Part shown: in pieces, positions 1 through 5,929 of the stretch
How the letters are laid out: every line of letters begins with the position of its first letter
Position numbering within the stretch: position 1 is the stretch's first letter
Notes under the pieces: generated by a model
Database searches by the model: none
What the model saw: only the letters and a program-made list of their open reading frames with translations
What the model was told of the DNA's origin: nothing
Source: QEXZ01 sp034660015
GTDB lineage: Archaea; Halobacteriota; Syntropharchaeia; Alkanophagales; Methanospirareceae
Assembly: GCA_034660015.1 (NCBI GenBank)
Contig: JAYEII010000022.1
Location: 1-14,237 of the forward strand
Direction: 5' to 3'
DNA length: 14,237 nucleotides
Made by a program: the position numbers and the translations under genes

Positions 1-90
1 GTAGGCAGTATCGGAGAAAATGTAGGGGTGTTCGGCTGTGTTACATCGTAACAGTGGATTAAAATAGAAACAGAGGTGATGATGGGAGGT
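1..90. other. Unassigned sequence at the left edge replacing the rest of the cyclotransferase gene
   Basis: Neither strand continues the cyclotransferase domain here. Plus frame 1 reads VGSIGENVGVFGCVTS, a stop, then about 23 more open codons and another stop; the minus strand also has no long frame. I could not recognise a protein family, an insertion-sequence end or an RNA. It may be the remnant of whatever interrupted the cyclotransferase gene. Confidence 0.4.
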
Positions 91-348
91 TTAACTGATA
101 CAGGAAACTACCCTGGATTTTAGAGACAGAAAGCCATCATCAAAGACTAACCCTTGGGTGAAGGCATTTCGGTCGTGAGGGTAGGTGTTAACTATTTTGT
201 AGCCGTAAACTGGAGTGACACCGGTAGGGCTTGGCGTTGGTGTAGCGGTAGGCAGTGGTGCCTCTTGTTCAACGCATCCTGCAAATATTGCCTTTGCCAC
301 AATTGCTACTATAATACCAATTCCGAGTTTATTATCCAGTTTTGCCAT
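91..348 (-). pseudogene. Truncated glutaminyl-peptide cyclotransferase lipoprotein (5' fragment)
   Basis: The reading frame encodes about 85 residues. A short basic N-terminus and hydrophobic stretch end in an FAGC lipobox, then comes a Pro/Thr-rich linker, then YGYKIVNTYPHDRNAFTQGL. That last stretch is the hallmark start of the glutamine cyclotransferase beta-propeller, which forms N-terminal pyroglutamate; a lipid-anchored extracytoplasmic protein is expected. After FDDGFL the family similarity stops abruptly: the expected LYESTG-type continuation is replaced by unrelated residues and a stop. The family is normally about 250 residues or more, so only the first ~40 residues of the enzyme domain remain. 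I placed the start at the internal Met (codon 346-348), because it gives a normal signal peptide; an upstream in-frame Met at 397-399 would add 17 residues. The gene diverges from pheS. It is broken either by insertion/deletion or by a misassembly near the window edge. Confidence 0.7.
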
Positions 349-371
349 GGGTTTATTATCCTGAGCTAAAA

Positions 372-384
372 TAAAAAATATAAT
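372..384 (+). promoter_or_regulatory. Probable TATA box for pheS
   Basis: An A/T-rich AAAAATATAATG stretch lies about 35 bases upstream of the pheS ATG at 416. This suits an archaeal TATA box and a very short leader. No purine-rich ribosome binding site is visible before the ATG. Confidence 0.35.
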
Positions 385-415
385 GTGAAACAAATACATT
401 TAGCTAAGACGACAA

Positions 416-1996
416 ATGAGAGGAACAAATGCAAAAGCAAAAGCAAATGCTGAACTTGAACTAACGGCAACCGAAACGAGAGTTTTGTTGGCTCTCGGAG
501 AGGAGGGTGGCGGGTGGAACCAAAGGAACCTATCAGAGAAAACGGGCATAAATGAAGATGCCGTGATGCAAGCTGTTTTTATGCTTGCCCAGCGGGGATT
601 ATGCGAAATAAAAGAGGAAAAGAAGGTTTATTATCGGTTGACGGAAGAAGGCAGAGCATACGCAGAGGAAGGACTGCCAGAGCGAAGAGCACTGTATTTT
701 TTGATAGACCGAAATGGGGCGACCGTTGAAGAATTAAGGGCTGCCTTTGGTGACGAAGTAAAGATTGCAATAAACTGGCTCCTGAAAAAGAACTGGGCGA
801 GGATAGAGAAAAGAGGAGAGGAAAGATACTTAATACCGACAATAGTCCTGGAAGAGTCGCTTTCAGGCATTGATGAGGAAATACTGGATTTTGTTAGCGA
901 AGGGGCAACGGAGCGGGGAACATTGGGGGACAGAATTAAAATTTCGAGGATTTTACTAACAGAGGAGGAACTAAACGGGTTTTTGAGTCAGTTGAGTTCG
1001 AGGAATTTAGTGGAGTCATACTCACGTGTAGAACGAGAAATAGCAATTACCGAGGCGGGGGAAGAAGAAATTTTGTCTCGCCGCGGTATTTCGGTAGAAG
1101 ACGAAATAGCGCAGCTCACACCCGAACTACTGAGAGCCGGATCGTGGAGAGGTCGTAAGTTCAAGCGATACGACGTGAATTTAGCATCAAAAGAAGTTTT
1201 CCCTGCAAAGATACATCCATATCAGCGGCTTTTAGATAGGATGAGGCGAATATTCACGGAGATGGGTTTTATAGAAATAAAAGGAGAGGTCGTCCAGAGT
1301 GCATTTTGGAATTTCGATGCGCTGTTCGTGCCGCAGGACCATCCAGCACGAGAGATGCAGGATACGTTCTATCTGGCAGCGAGAAAGCGGATAGAAGCGA
1401 GCGATGAACTGATAGAAAAGGTCAAACAGATGCACGAGCATGGCGGCTCGTTAAATTCTACCGGCTGGGGAGGAGAATGGAAAAGGGAGTTAGGGGAAGA
1501 GCTGCTGCTGAGGACGCATACAACTGCCGTTACCTTAAGCTATCTGGCATCGCATCCCGAGCCGCCGGTGAAGGTCTTTTGCATTGACCGCGTTTATCGC
1601 CGTGAGACGATTGACCCAACGCATATTCCGGAGTTCGACCAGTTAGAAGGGATTGTCATGGACAAAGGAGTAACGTTCAGCAACTTGCTGGGCTGTCTCG
1701 CAACGTTTTACAATAAGATGGGTTTTCCTTCGATACGGTTCCGCCCTGGTTATTTCCCTTATACCGAGCCTTCAGTAGAAGTAGAAGTGTATATGGCAGA
1801 GCGAGGGTGGATAGAATTGGGCGGTGCCGGGATATTCCGCGAAGAGGTGACGAATCCCCTGGGTGTGAACTATCCCGTTTTAGCGTGGGGACTCGGCATC
1901 GGGCGGCTCGCTATGATTAGTTTAGGATTGACGGACATACGAGATTTGTATCAGCCGGATATAGACTGGTTGAGAAATGCACGCATTTTTCGGTAA
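416..1996 (+). CDS. pheS: Phenylalanyl-tRNA synthetase alpha subunit
   Basis: This is the catalytic alpha subunit of the class II (alpha-beta)2 enzyme that charges tRNA-Phe with phenylalanine in the cytoplasm. The 526-residue protein has the archaeal layout. Roughly the first 220 residues are winged-helix-like (for example the QRNLSEKTGINEDAV and YYRLTEEGRAYAEEG stretches), and the class II catalytic core follows. Core signatures include GWGGEWKRELGEELLLRTHTTAV (about 347-371), FRPGYFPYTEPSVEVEVY (about 441-458), GGAGIFREEVTNPLG, and motif 3 WGLGIGRLAMISLGLTDIRD (about 490-509) with its ATP-binding Arg. The protein is slightly longer than typical archaeal PheS (about 480-500), mainly through the Ala/Lys-rich N-terminal tail, so a later start is possible. 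The pheT beta subunit is not in this window. Confidence 0.95.
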   Translation: MRGTNAKAKANAELELTATETRVLLALGEEGGGWNQRNLSEKTGINEDAVMQAVFMLAQRGLCEIKEEKKVYYRLTEEGRAYAEEGLPERRALYFLIDRNGATVEELRAAFGDEVKIAINWLLKKNWARIEKRGEERYLIPTIVLEESLSGIDEEILDFVSEGATERGTLGDRIKISRILLTEEELNGFLSQLSSRNLVESYSRVEREIAITEAGEEEILSRRGISVEDEIAQLTPELLRAGSWRGRKFKRYDVNLASKEVFPAKIHPYQRLLDRMRRIFTEMGFIEIKGEVVQSAFWNFDALFVPQDHPAREMQDTFYLAARKRIEASDELIEKVKQMHEHGGSLNSTGWGGEWKRELGEELLLRTHTTAVTLSYLASHPEPPVKVFCIDRVYRRETIDPTHIPEFDQLEGIVMDKGVTFSNLLGCLATFYNKMGFPSIRFRPGYFPYTEPSVEVEVYMAERGWIELGGAGIFREEVTNPLGVNYPVLAWGLGIGRLAMISLGLTDIRDLYQPDIDWLRNARIFR

Positions 1997-2006
1997 CCTA
2001 ATAAAA

Positions 2007-2213
2007 AAATAAATTATAGACACAGATTAACGCAGATTAACACAGACAAAACAAACTACAAACTGCAAAATTTGTGCAATCTGTGGTTAAAATCAGCAAT
2101 GTTAAACTTAAATAAGTCTGTGTAAATCCGTGTAAATCTGTGTCTTAAATAGAATGAAGTTATACTTTATATACAATAAATAATCTGTGTAAATCCGTGC
2201 AATCTAAGGGGTT
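2007..2213. repeat. Dispersed CACAGATTAA-type repeat block (copy A)
   Basis: The left end carries TAGACACAGATTAACGCAGA followed by another CACAGA unit. The middle and right carry reverse-complement units such as TCTGTGTAAATCCGTGTAAA and TCTGTGTCTTAAAT, ending in CAATCTAAGGGGTTA. The two halves could therefore pair over a long imperfect stem. The same left motif and the same right motif (AATCTGAGGGGTTA) bound a second region at 12521-12775 with a different interior. I saw no gene inside. The block also contains the likely ribH promoter, a TTTATATA box at 2166-2173. Confidence 0.7.
2166..2173 (+). promoter_or_regulatory. TATA box for ribH
   Basis: TTTATATA lies 61 bases upstream of the ribH start inside the repeat block. 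Transcription from about 2195-2200 would give a leader of roughly 35-40 bases containing the strong GGAG/GGGGG ribosome binding region at 2220-2229. Confidence 0.45.
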
Positions 2214-2233
2214 ATAAAAGGAGAGGGGGAAAA

Positions 2234-2674
2234 ATGGAAAAAGAAGATTTGGAAGAAATAAAACTGGGTTTTGTCGTCTCTGAGTTTCATCGCGACATCA
2301 CCCATCAGATGGAGATACTGGGAAGAGAGCATGCGGCATTTCTCGGTGCGAAAGTCACTCGTACCGTATATACACCGGGAACCTTTGACATGCCTCTGGC
2401 AGTGAAAAGGATGGTAAGTGAGAACGATAAAGAGAAAGAAGTAGATGCCGTGGTTACACTGGGTTGCATAATAGAAGGAACGACCGAACATGACGAAATG
2501 ATAGCATCGCAACTCACGAGGAAGATAATGGACCTTTCGCTGGAGTATGGAAAGCCGGTGACTTTAGGCGTCTCAGGACCGGGGATGACGAGATTAGAAG
2601 CGCAGGAGCGAATAGATTATGCAAAAAGAGCGGTAGAAGCCGCGGTGAAGATGGTGAAGCGTTTAGCGGATTAG
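2234..2674 (+). CDS. ribH: 6,7-dimethyl-8-ribityllumazine synthase
   Basis: This enzyme condenses 5-amino-6-ribitylaminouracil with 3,4-dihydroxy-2-butanone 4-phosphate to give the riboflavin precursor lumazine. The 146-residue length is right for the family. The sequence follows archaeal RibH closely: LGFVVSEFHRDIT near the N-terminus, PGTFDMPLAVKRM (48-60), DAVVTLGCIIEGTTEHDEMI (71-90) with the catalytic His at 86, KPVTLGVSGPGMTRLEAQER (107-126), and the C-terminal helix RAVEAAVKMVKRL. A purine-rich ribosome binding site (GGAG at 2220-2223, GGGGG at 2225-2229) supports this start. The last codons and the stop lie inside the first units of the TTAGCGGA-type octamer array at 2663-2720, so the extreme C-terminus (LAD) may come from that repeat. 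Confidence 0.95.
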   Translation: MEKEDLEEIKLGFVVSEFHRDITHQMEILGREHAAFLGAKVTRTVYTPGTFDMPLAVKRMVSENDKEKEVDAVVTLGCIIEGTTEHDEMIASQLTRKIMDLSLEYGKPVTLGVSGPGMTRLEAQERIDYAKRAVEAAVKMVKRLAD

Positions 2675-2720
2675 CTGATTAGCGGGCTTAGCGGTTTAGA
2701 GGTTCAGCGGGCTTAGCAGC
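2663..2720 (+). repeat. Left octamer array of the four-helix-bundle cassette
   Basis: Seven consecutive imperfect units of about 8 bp are visible: TTAGCGGA, TTAGCTGA, TTAGCGGGC, TTAGCGGT, TTAGAGGT, TCAGCGGGC, TTAGCAGC. The reverse complement of this unit is repeated at 3125-3164 on the other side of the gene at 2760. The array starts within the last codons of ribH. Confidence 0.85.
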
Positions 2721-2759
2721 GAAAGACTAAGCGGCTGAAATGAAAAAGAAGAATTAACG

Positions 2760-3140
2760 ATGAAGAATTTTAAGGAATTAAAAGTGTGGCAAAAGGGGAT
2801 TGAGCTTGTAGCGATGGTGTACAAGATTACCGCCTCATTTCCTGGAGAAGAGAAATATGGTTTGAGTGCACAGATGAGAAGGGCTGCGGTTTCTATTCCC
2901 TCTAATATTGCAGAAGGGCATTTGCGAAAAACAGCAAAAGATTTTAGACAATTTCTATCCATTGCACGGGGTTCTTGCGCAGAGTTAGAGACACAAATAA
3001 TTATCGCACATAAATTAGGTTTTATTCACGAAGACAACTTCGACAATTTATTTATCTTCAAAAGTAGAAGAACTTTCAAAAATGCTGTCCTCCTTCTACT
3101 CCAAAATAAATTCCAAACCACCAACACGCTAAACCACTAA
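2760..3140 (+). CDS. Four-helix-bundle protein (S23 / 23S rRNA intervening-sequence family), frameshifted at its C-terminus
   Basis: Residues 1-97 match the small helical family found inside 23S rRNA intervening sequences and as free-standing genes, related to the Avd protein of diversity-generating retroelements. Signatures are LKVWQKGIELV, YGLSAQMRRAAVSIPSNIAEG (the most conserved block), DFRQFLSIARGSCAELETQI and A(H)KLGF. The function of free-standing members is not established. The present frame ends NLFIFKSRRTFKNAV..., which does not fit the family. TTTA is tandemly repeated at 3047-3050 and 3051-3054; removing one copy restores SSKVEELSKMLSSFYSKINS, the expected amphipathic last helix, and a stop at 3130-3132 (122 residues). 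The gene is therefore a recent frameshift, or an assembly indel. It lies between inverted octamer arrays, which suggests a self-contained cassette inserted between ribH and lysA. Confidence 0.85.
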   Translation: MKNFKELKVWQKGIELVAMVYKITASFPGEEKYGLSAQMRRAAVSIPSNIAEGHLRKTAKDFRQFLSIARGSCAELETQIIIAHKLGFIHEDNFDNLFIFKSRRTFKNAVLLLLQNKFQTTNTLNH

Positions 3141-3164
3141 ACCCCTAAACCGCTAAACCGCTAA
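3125..3164 (-). repeat. Right octamer array of the four-helix-bundle cassette
   Basis: There are five exactly phased 8-bp units on the plus strand: CACGCTAA, ACCACTAA, ACCCCTAA, ACCGCTAA, ACCGCTAA. Read on the minus strand the unit is TTAGCGGT, the same as in the left array, so the two arrays are inverted and complementary. The restored stop of the four-helix gene lies in the first unit. The lysA stop (CTA at 3161-3163) is supplied by the last. Confidence 0.9.
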
Positions 3165-4438
3165 ATAAACCTTGCCGGTATTTCCTGATTCCGTATCAAA
3201 TCTTCAATGCTTTCCCTTGACCTTATTAAATCCGCTTTTCCATCACAAACCAACACTTCCGCACATCTCGGTCGTCCGTTATACTGCGAACTCATCGAGA
3301 ATCCATAAGCTCCCGTATCCAATATTGCAACTAAATCACCTCTCTCCACTTTAGGAAGCATTCTATCCTTCGCCATTATGTCTCCTGATTCGCATACATT
3401 CCCAACAACGGTATACAACACCGAAGCATGCTCATTTACCTTGTTCGCCACCACTACCTCGTGATACGCATCATACATCACGGGTCTTATCAGCAGATTA
3501 AAACCGGCATCTATCGCCACGAAATTTTTATTTGCTCGCTTAACTGCGTTTACGCGGCTCAGCAGTATTGTACTTGCGCCCACAATAGACCTGCCGGGCT
3601 CAAGCACGAGTTTTAAGGATATGCCCAAATCCCGTATTTTGTTTTCAAAAACGGGCAATATCATTTCTGCAAGGTCTTTTGGCGTGGGTGCTGTCGCTTT
3701 TTCCTCCTGCCTGTAGCCTATTCCAAGTCCTCCGCCGAGGTCAACAAATTTGAGTTTCATGCCTCGTTCATACACCCTCTCGACAAGAGCCATCATCTTT
3801 TCCGTCGCTTCACCGAACACGCTTATGTCCAGAATTTGCGAACCTATATGGCAGTGCAAACCAGCAAGTAAGACGTTCGGCAGCTTTTCCGCTTCTTCAC
3901 ACACAGGAATCACATCGTGAAAAGGAATGCCAAATTTCGATTCTTTCAAACCCGTTGCGATTTTCGCGTGTACATCCGGTGACACGTCAGGGTTCACGCG
4001 TATCGCTATTTCCTCTTCTCTTCCCAGCCCGTTTGCTACCGCCGATAAAGCTCTCAGTTCGTCAACGGAATCCACGGATACTCGTACACCTGATTCCACC
4101 GCCGTTCTTAAGTCATCATCGCTTTTCGAGTTCCCGTTGAACAATATCTTTTCCGCAGGTATGCCCGCCAGCTTCGTAAGCTCGAGTTCACCGGCAGAAA
4201 ACACATCAGCACCCGCGCCTTCACTCGCTAATATTTTCAACAATGCCAGATTTCCGTTCGCTTTTACCGCATAATATATGTCGGTATCTATGTTAGTCGT
4301 TTCAAAAGCGTTTTTATATCTCTTGAAATTGTTTCTCAACGTATTCTCATCGGTTACGTAGAGCGGCGTGCCGTATCCCTCCGCCAGTTCTACTACGTCC
4401 ATACCACCGAAAACAAAATGATTGTTTTCTTCTTTCAT
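3161..4438 (-). CDS. lysA: Diaminopimelate decarboxylase
   Basis: LysA removes CO2 from meso-diaminopimelate to make lysine, using pyridoxal phosphate. The 425-residue protein is a fold type III (alanine-racemase-like) enzyme with all expected signatures: YYAVKAN with the PLP lysine at 59, GLHCHIGSQ (193-201), the phosphate-binding GGGLG (235-239), EPGRSIVG (280-287), CESGD (349-353) supplying the catalytic Cys from the partner subunit, and GAYGFSMSSQYNGRPR (376-391). An AGGGGA ribosome binding site just upstream of the ATG supports the start. It is convergent with ribH and the four-helix-bundle gene. Its stop codon falls in the right octamer array. The upstream region is shared with the divergent PaREP1 gene. 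Confidence 0.95.
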   Translation of the reverse strand: MKEENNHFVFGGMDVVELAEGYGTPLYVTDENTLRNNFKRYKNAFETTNIDTDIYYAVKANGNLALLKILASEGAGADVFSAGELELTKLAGIPAEKILFNGNSKSDDDLRTAVESGVRVSVDSVDELRALSAVANGLGREEEIAIRVNPDVSPDVHAKIATGLKESKFGIPFHDVIPVCEEAEKLPNVLLAGLHCHIGSQILDISVFGEATEKMMALVERVYERGMKLKFVDLGGGLGIGYRQEEKATAPTPKDLAEMILPVFENKIRDLGISLKLVLEPGRSIVGASTILLSRVNAVKRANKNFVAIDAGFNLLIRPVMYDAYHEVVVANKVNEHASVLYTVVGNVCESGDIMAKDRMLPKVERGDLVAILDTGAYGFSMSSQYNGRPRCAEVLVCDGKADLIRSRESIEDLIRNQEIPARFI

Positions 4439-4469
4439 GTTTTCCCCTGTTAAAGTATGAATATCAGCA

Positions 4470-4482
4470 AATAAAAATTAGA
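4470..4482 (-). promoter_or_regulatory. Possible TATA region for lysA
   Basis: Read on the minus strand this is TAATTTTTATTTG, 32-44 bases upstream of the lysA ATG. It would give a short leader containing the AGGGGA ribosome binding site. It is weaker than the TATA box on the opposite side of this divergent region. Confidence 0.3.
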
Positions 4483-4527
4483 ATATTTTGGTGGTTTGTG
4501 CTCTTGTTTTTCTTCAACCAATATGTA

Positions 4528-4535
4528 TTTATATA
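4528..4535 (+). promoter_or_regulatory. TATA box for the PaREP1 gene
   Basis: TTTATATA lies 57 bases upstream of the ATG at 4585, placing transcription near 4557-4560. A strong AGGAGG ribosome binding site follows at 4570-4575. Confidence 0.5.
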
Positions 4536-4584
4536 GATATAAGCCATTATAACAGCCATAAATTATTATAGGAGGCGAATAATC

Positions 4585-4956
4585 ATGGGAGCTGCTTCTA
4601 TCGCATTGCCGCACCGGCTTAGCGAGAAGTTGAGCGAAAAATATCTCGATGATGCGAGTGAAGTATTGAAGAAAGGGGATTTGGTGCAGGCATCGGAGAA
4701 GTTTTGGGGTGCAACGGCATTAACAATAAAAATGTTAGCAGCAAAGAGAGGTTTGAAATTGGAGGAGCAAGGTAGTTTGTGGGCTTTTGTAAATGTGCTT
4801 TCCATAAAGAGCGGAGATAAAGATATCATCAGGTTCTTTAATACCGCGAATGCTTTGCATAGAAACTTCTATGAGAATGAAATGCCCAAAGAGGCAGTAG
4901 AGGTTTCAGCAGAAGATATTGAGAAGTTAATAGATAAATTGAGGAGGATTTCGTGA
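4585..4956 (+). CDS. PaREP1-family (HEPN-like) helical protein
   Basis: The 123-residue, entirely helical protein has the pattern of the archaeal PaREP1 family: YLDDASEVLKKGDLVQASEKFWGATALTIKMLAAKRG (about 20-56), then FFNTANALHRNFYENEMP (about 88-105) and a C-terminal coiled segment. PaREP1 proteins resemble the HEPN superfamily and are common in archaea in multiple copies, often near toxin-antitoxin genes. No biochemical role is firmly established. The canonical HEPN RNase motif RxxxxH is not evident; the conserved LHRNFYE is the nearest equivalent. A strong ribosome binding site (4570-4575) supports the start. The gene sits 117 bases upstream of a TumE-like toxin-antitoxin pair that has its own promoter, so a functional link is only positional. 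Confidence 0.75.
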   Translation: MGAASIALPHRLSEKLSEKYLDDASEVLKKGDLVQASEKFWGATALTIKMLAAKRGLKLEEQGSLWAFVNVLSIKSGDKDIIRFFNTANALHRNFYENEMPKEAVEVSAEDIEKLIDKLRRIS

Positions 4957-5037
4957 TTCAAATGAAATATTGCCTGTTGAAATGTGCACATGCCAATCGA
5001 AAAATTTATAAGTGATGAATACAAACGGCAAGATTGG

Positions 5038-5047
5038 TATAAATATT
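5038..5047 (+). promoter_or_regulatory. TATA box of the TumE-like toxin-antitoxin operon
   Basis: TATAAATATT lies about 27-36 bases upstream of the ATG at 5074, which predicts a leaderless or nearly leaderless transcript. This helps choose 5074 over the internal ATG at 5095. The AGGGGAG immediately before 5074 is too close to act as a normal ribosome binding site. Confidence 0.5.
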
Positions 5048-5073
5048 AAAAAGGCAAGTCCCTAAAAGGGGAG

Positions 5074-5424
5074 ATGCGCAACACAAGAAAGAAAATGGCA
5101 ACAATCACCATCAAAAAGGGTTATTTGGAAATTTTAAAGACTTTAGGCAGTGCAGACACTGTCGTTGAGAACGCAATACGAAAGTATTTTATAGACAAAT
5201 GCGTGGAGAGAATTGAAAAGTCAAAGCGAAAAATTGAGGATTTTGAGAGGAAATACAATTGTAATTACGCAGAATTCATCACGAAAATTTCAAATGAAGT
5301 GGGGCTAAAAGCAGTTGAAAAGGTAAGTCCGAATTGGGAAGGGGATGTGACGGAGTGGGAATACTGGCAGAAGGAACTGGAAGAATGGAAAATGAGGTTA
5401 GAAGACATTTTGATGAAATCATAG
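5074..5424 (+). CDS. Probable antitoxin partner of a TumE-like toxin
   Basis: This 116-residue, charged, mostly helical protein has an early hydrophobic segment (ITIKKGYLEILKTLGSADTVVENAIRKYFIDKCVERIEK) followed by a coiled region with several Trp residues near the end (WEGDVTEWEYWQKELEEW). Small helical proteins of this type are typically encoded immediately upstream of DUF6516/TumE toxins. That context, rather than a recognised catalytic motif, is the basis for the call. The toxin start lies 40 bases inside the end of this gene, implying translational coupling. The start is uncertain: 5074 suits a leaderless transcript from the TATA box at 5038-5047, while the Met at 5095 would give a more usual-looking MATITIKKGYL N-terminus. 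Confidence 0.6.
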   Translation: MRNTRKKMATITIKKGYLEILKTLGSADTVVENAIRKYFIDKCVERIEKSKRKIEDFERKYNCNYAEFITKISNEVGLKAVEKVSPNWEGDVTEWEYWQKELEEWKMRLEDILMKS

Positions 5425-5786
5425 AGGATGCCAAGGCGGCTCTTGAAGATGTGGAAATCGAACAGGACTATTCAGTTAAAAGGGCACTTCTAAAAATAAG
5501 CGGAAATTTTAGGAATTTAAAAGTCAGGATTACAGAGGTCATTGATGAAGATAAGCGGAAATACACTTATTATTTGATAAATAAGGATTTGGTGGTAATT
5601 GGTTTTGATAATGCACCGGATATTAAAGCTTTAAAGATAAAATATGGTAAGGACTACAAATATCACCTTGATGAGCGGATACCACATTTTCATGGAAAAG
5701 GGAAGAAAAGCACTGAACTAACGAAGGAGATAACTTTTAGAGAGTTCCTGGAAAAAGTTAAATTGCTGAAAGAAGAACAGAAATGA
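5385..5786 (+). CDS. TumE-like (DUF6516) toxin
   Basis: The protein has about 133 residues when started at the ATG at 5385 (MENEVRRHFDEI). The frame is open further upstream (ATG 5334), but those residues merely read the antitoxin gene out of frame. The pattern KRKYTYYLINKDLVVIGFDNAPDIKALKIKYGKDYKYHLDERIPHFHGKGKKSTELTKEITFREFLEKV is typical of the DUF6516/TumE family: a small beta-rich domain with the conserved YxYxxxxxxxxxxxFDNAPH-like segment and a His-rich PHFHGK loop. Here the segment reads FDNAPD. The family is described as the toxin of an archaeal/bacterial toxin-antitoxin system. I cannot infer its target. It overlaps the upstream antitoxin by 40 bases, a tight two-gene operon. Confidence 0.7.
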   Translation: MENEVRRHFDEIIEDAKAALEDVEIEQDYSVKRALLKISGNFRNLKVRITEVIDEDKRKYTYYLINKDLVVIGFDNAPDIKALKIKYGKDYKYHLDERIPHFHGKGKKSTELTKEITFREFLEKVKLLKEEQK

Positions 5787-5929
5787 GTCAGAAGTTTAAA
5801 AGGATTCGTAAATATCTTGCTGGATCATTTTTCACCTTATTATGGGTTGTAATAATCGCTGTGTGTTTTGTAAGAAAGAAACTGTTTGGGATGCTCAAGA
5901 ATGACCATTCCCTCCATCTCTTTCAGTAA
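5783..5929 (+). CDS. Possible small membrane protein (48 aa) coupled to the toxin gene
   Basis: An ATG overlaps the toxin stop as ATGA and opens a 48-codon frame beginning MSQKFKRIRKYLAGSFF, with one clear hydrophobic segment (about residues 15-30) flanked by Lys/Arg. The layout resembles a small single-pass membrane protein. However, its last 90 bases are antisense to the 3' end of the conserved gene on the minus strand (5840-6640), and I recognise no family. It could easily be a chance frame. Confidence 0.2.
   Translation: MSQKFKRIRKYLAGSFFTLLWVVIIAVCFVRKKLFGMLKNDHSLHLFQ

Noticed and set aside
2663..3164. Short regular repeats that might be a CRISPR array
   Set aside because: The units are 8 bp, contiguous, without spacers, and inverted on either side of one gene.
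3172..4274. Plus-strand open frames opposite lysA
   Set aside because: They are antisense shadows of a strongly conserved gene and show no family similarity.
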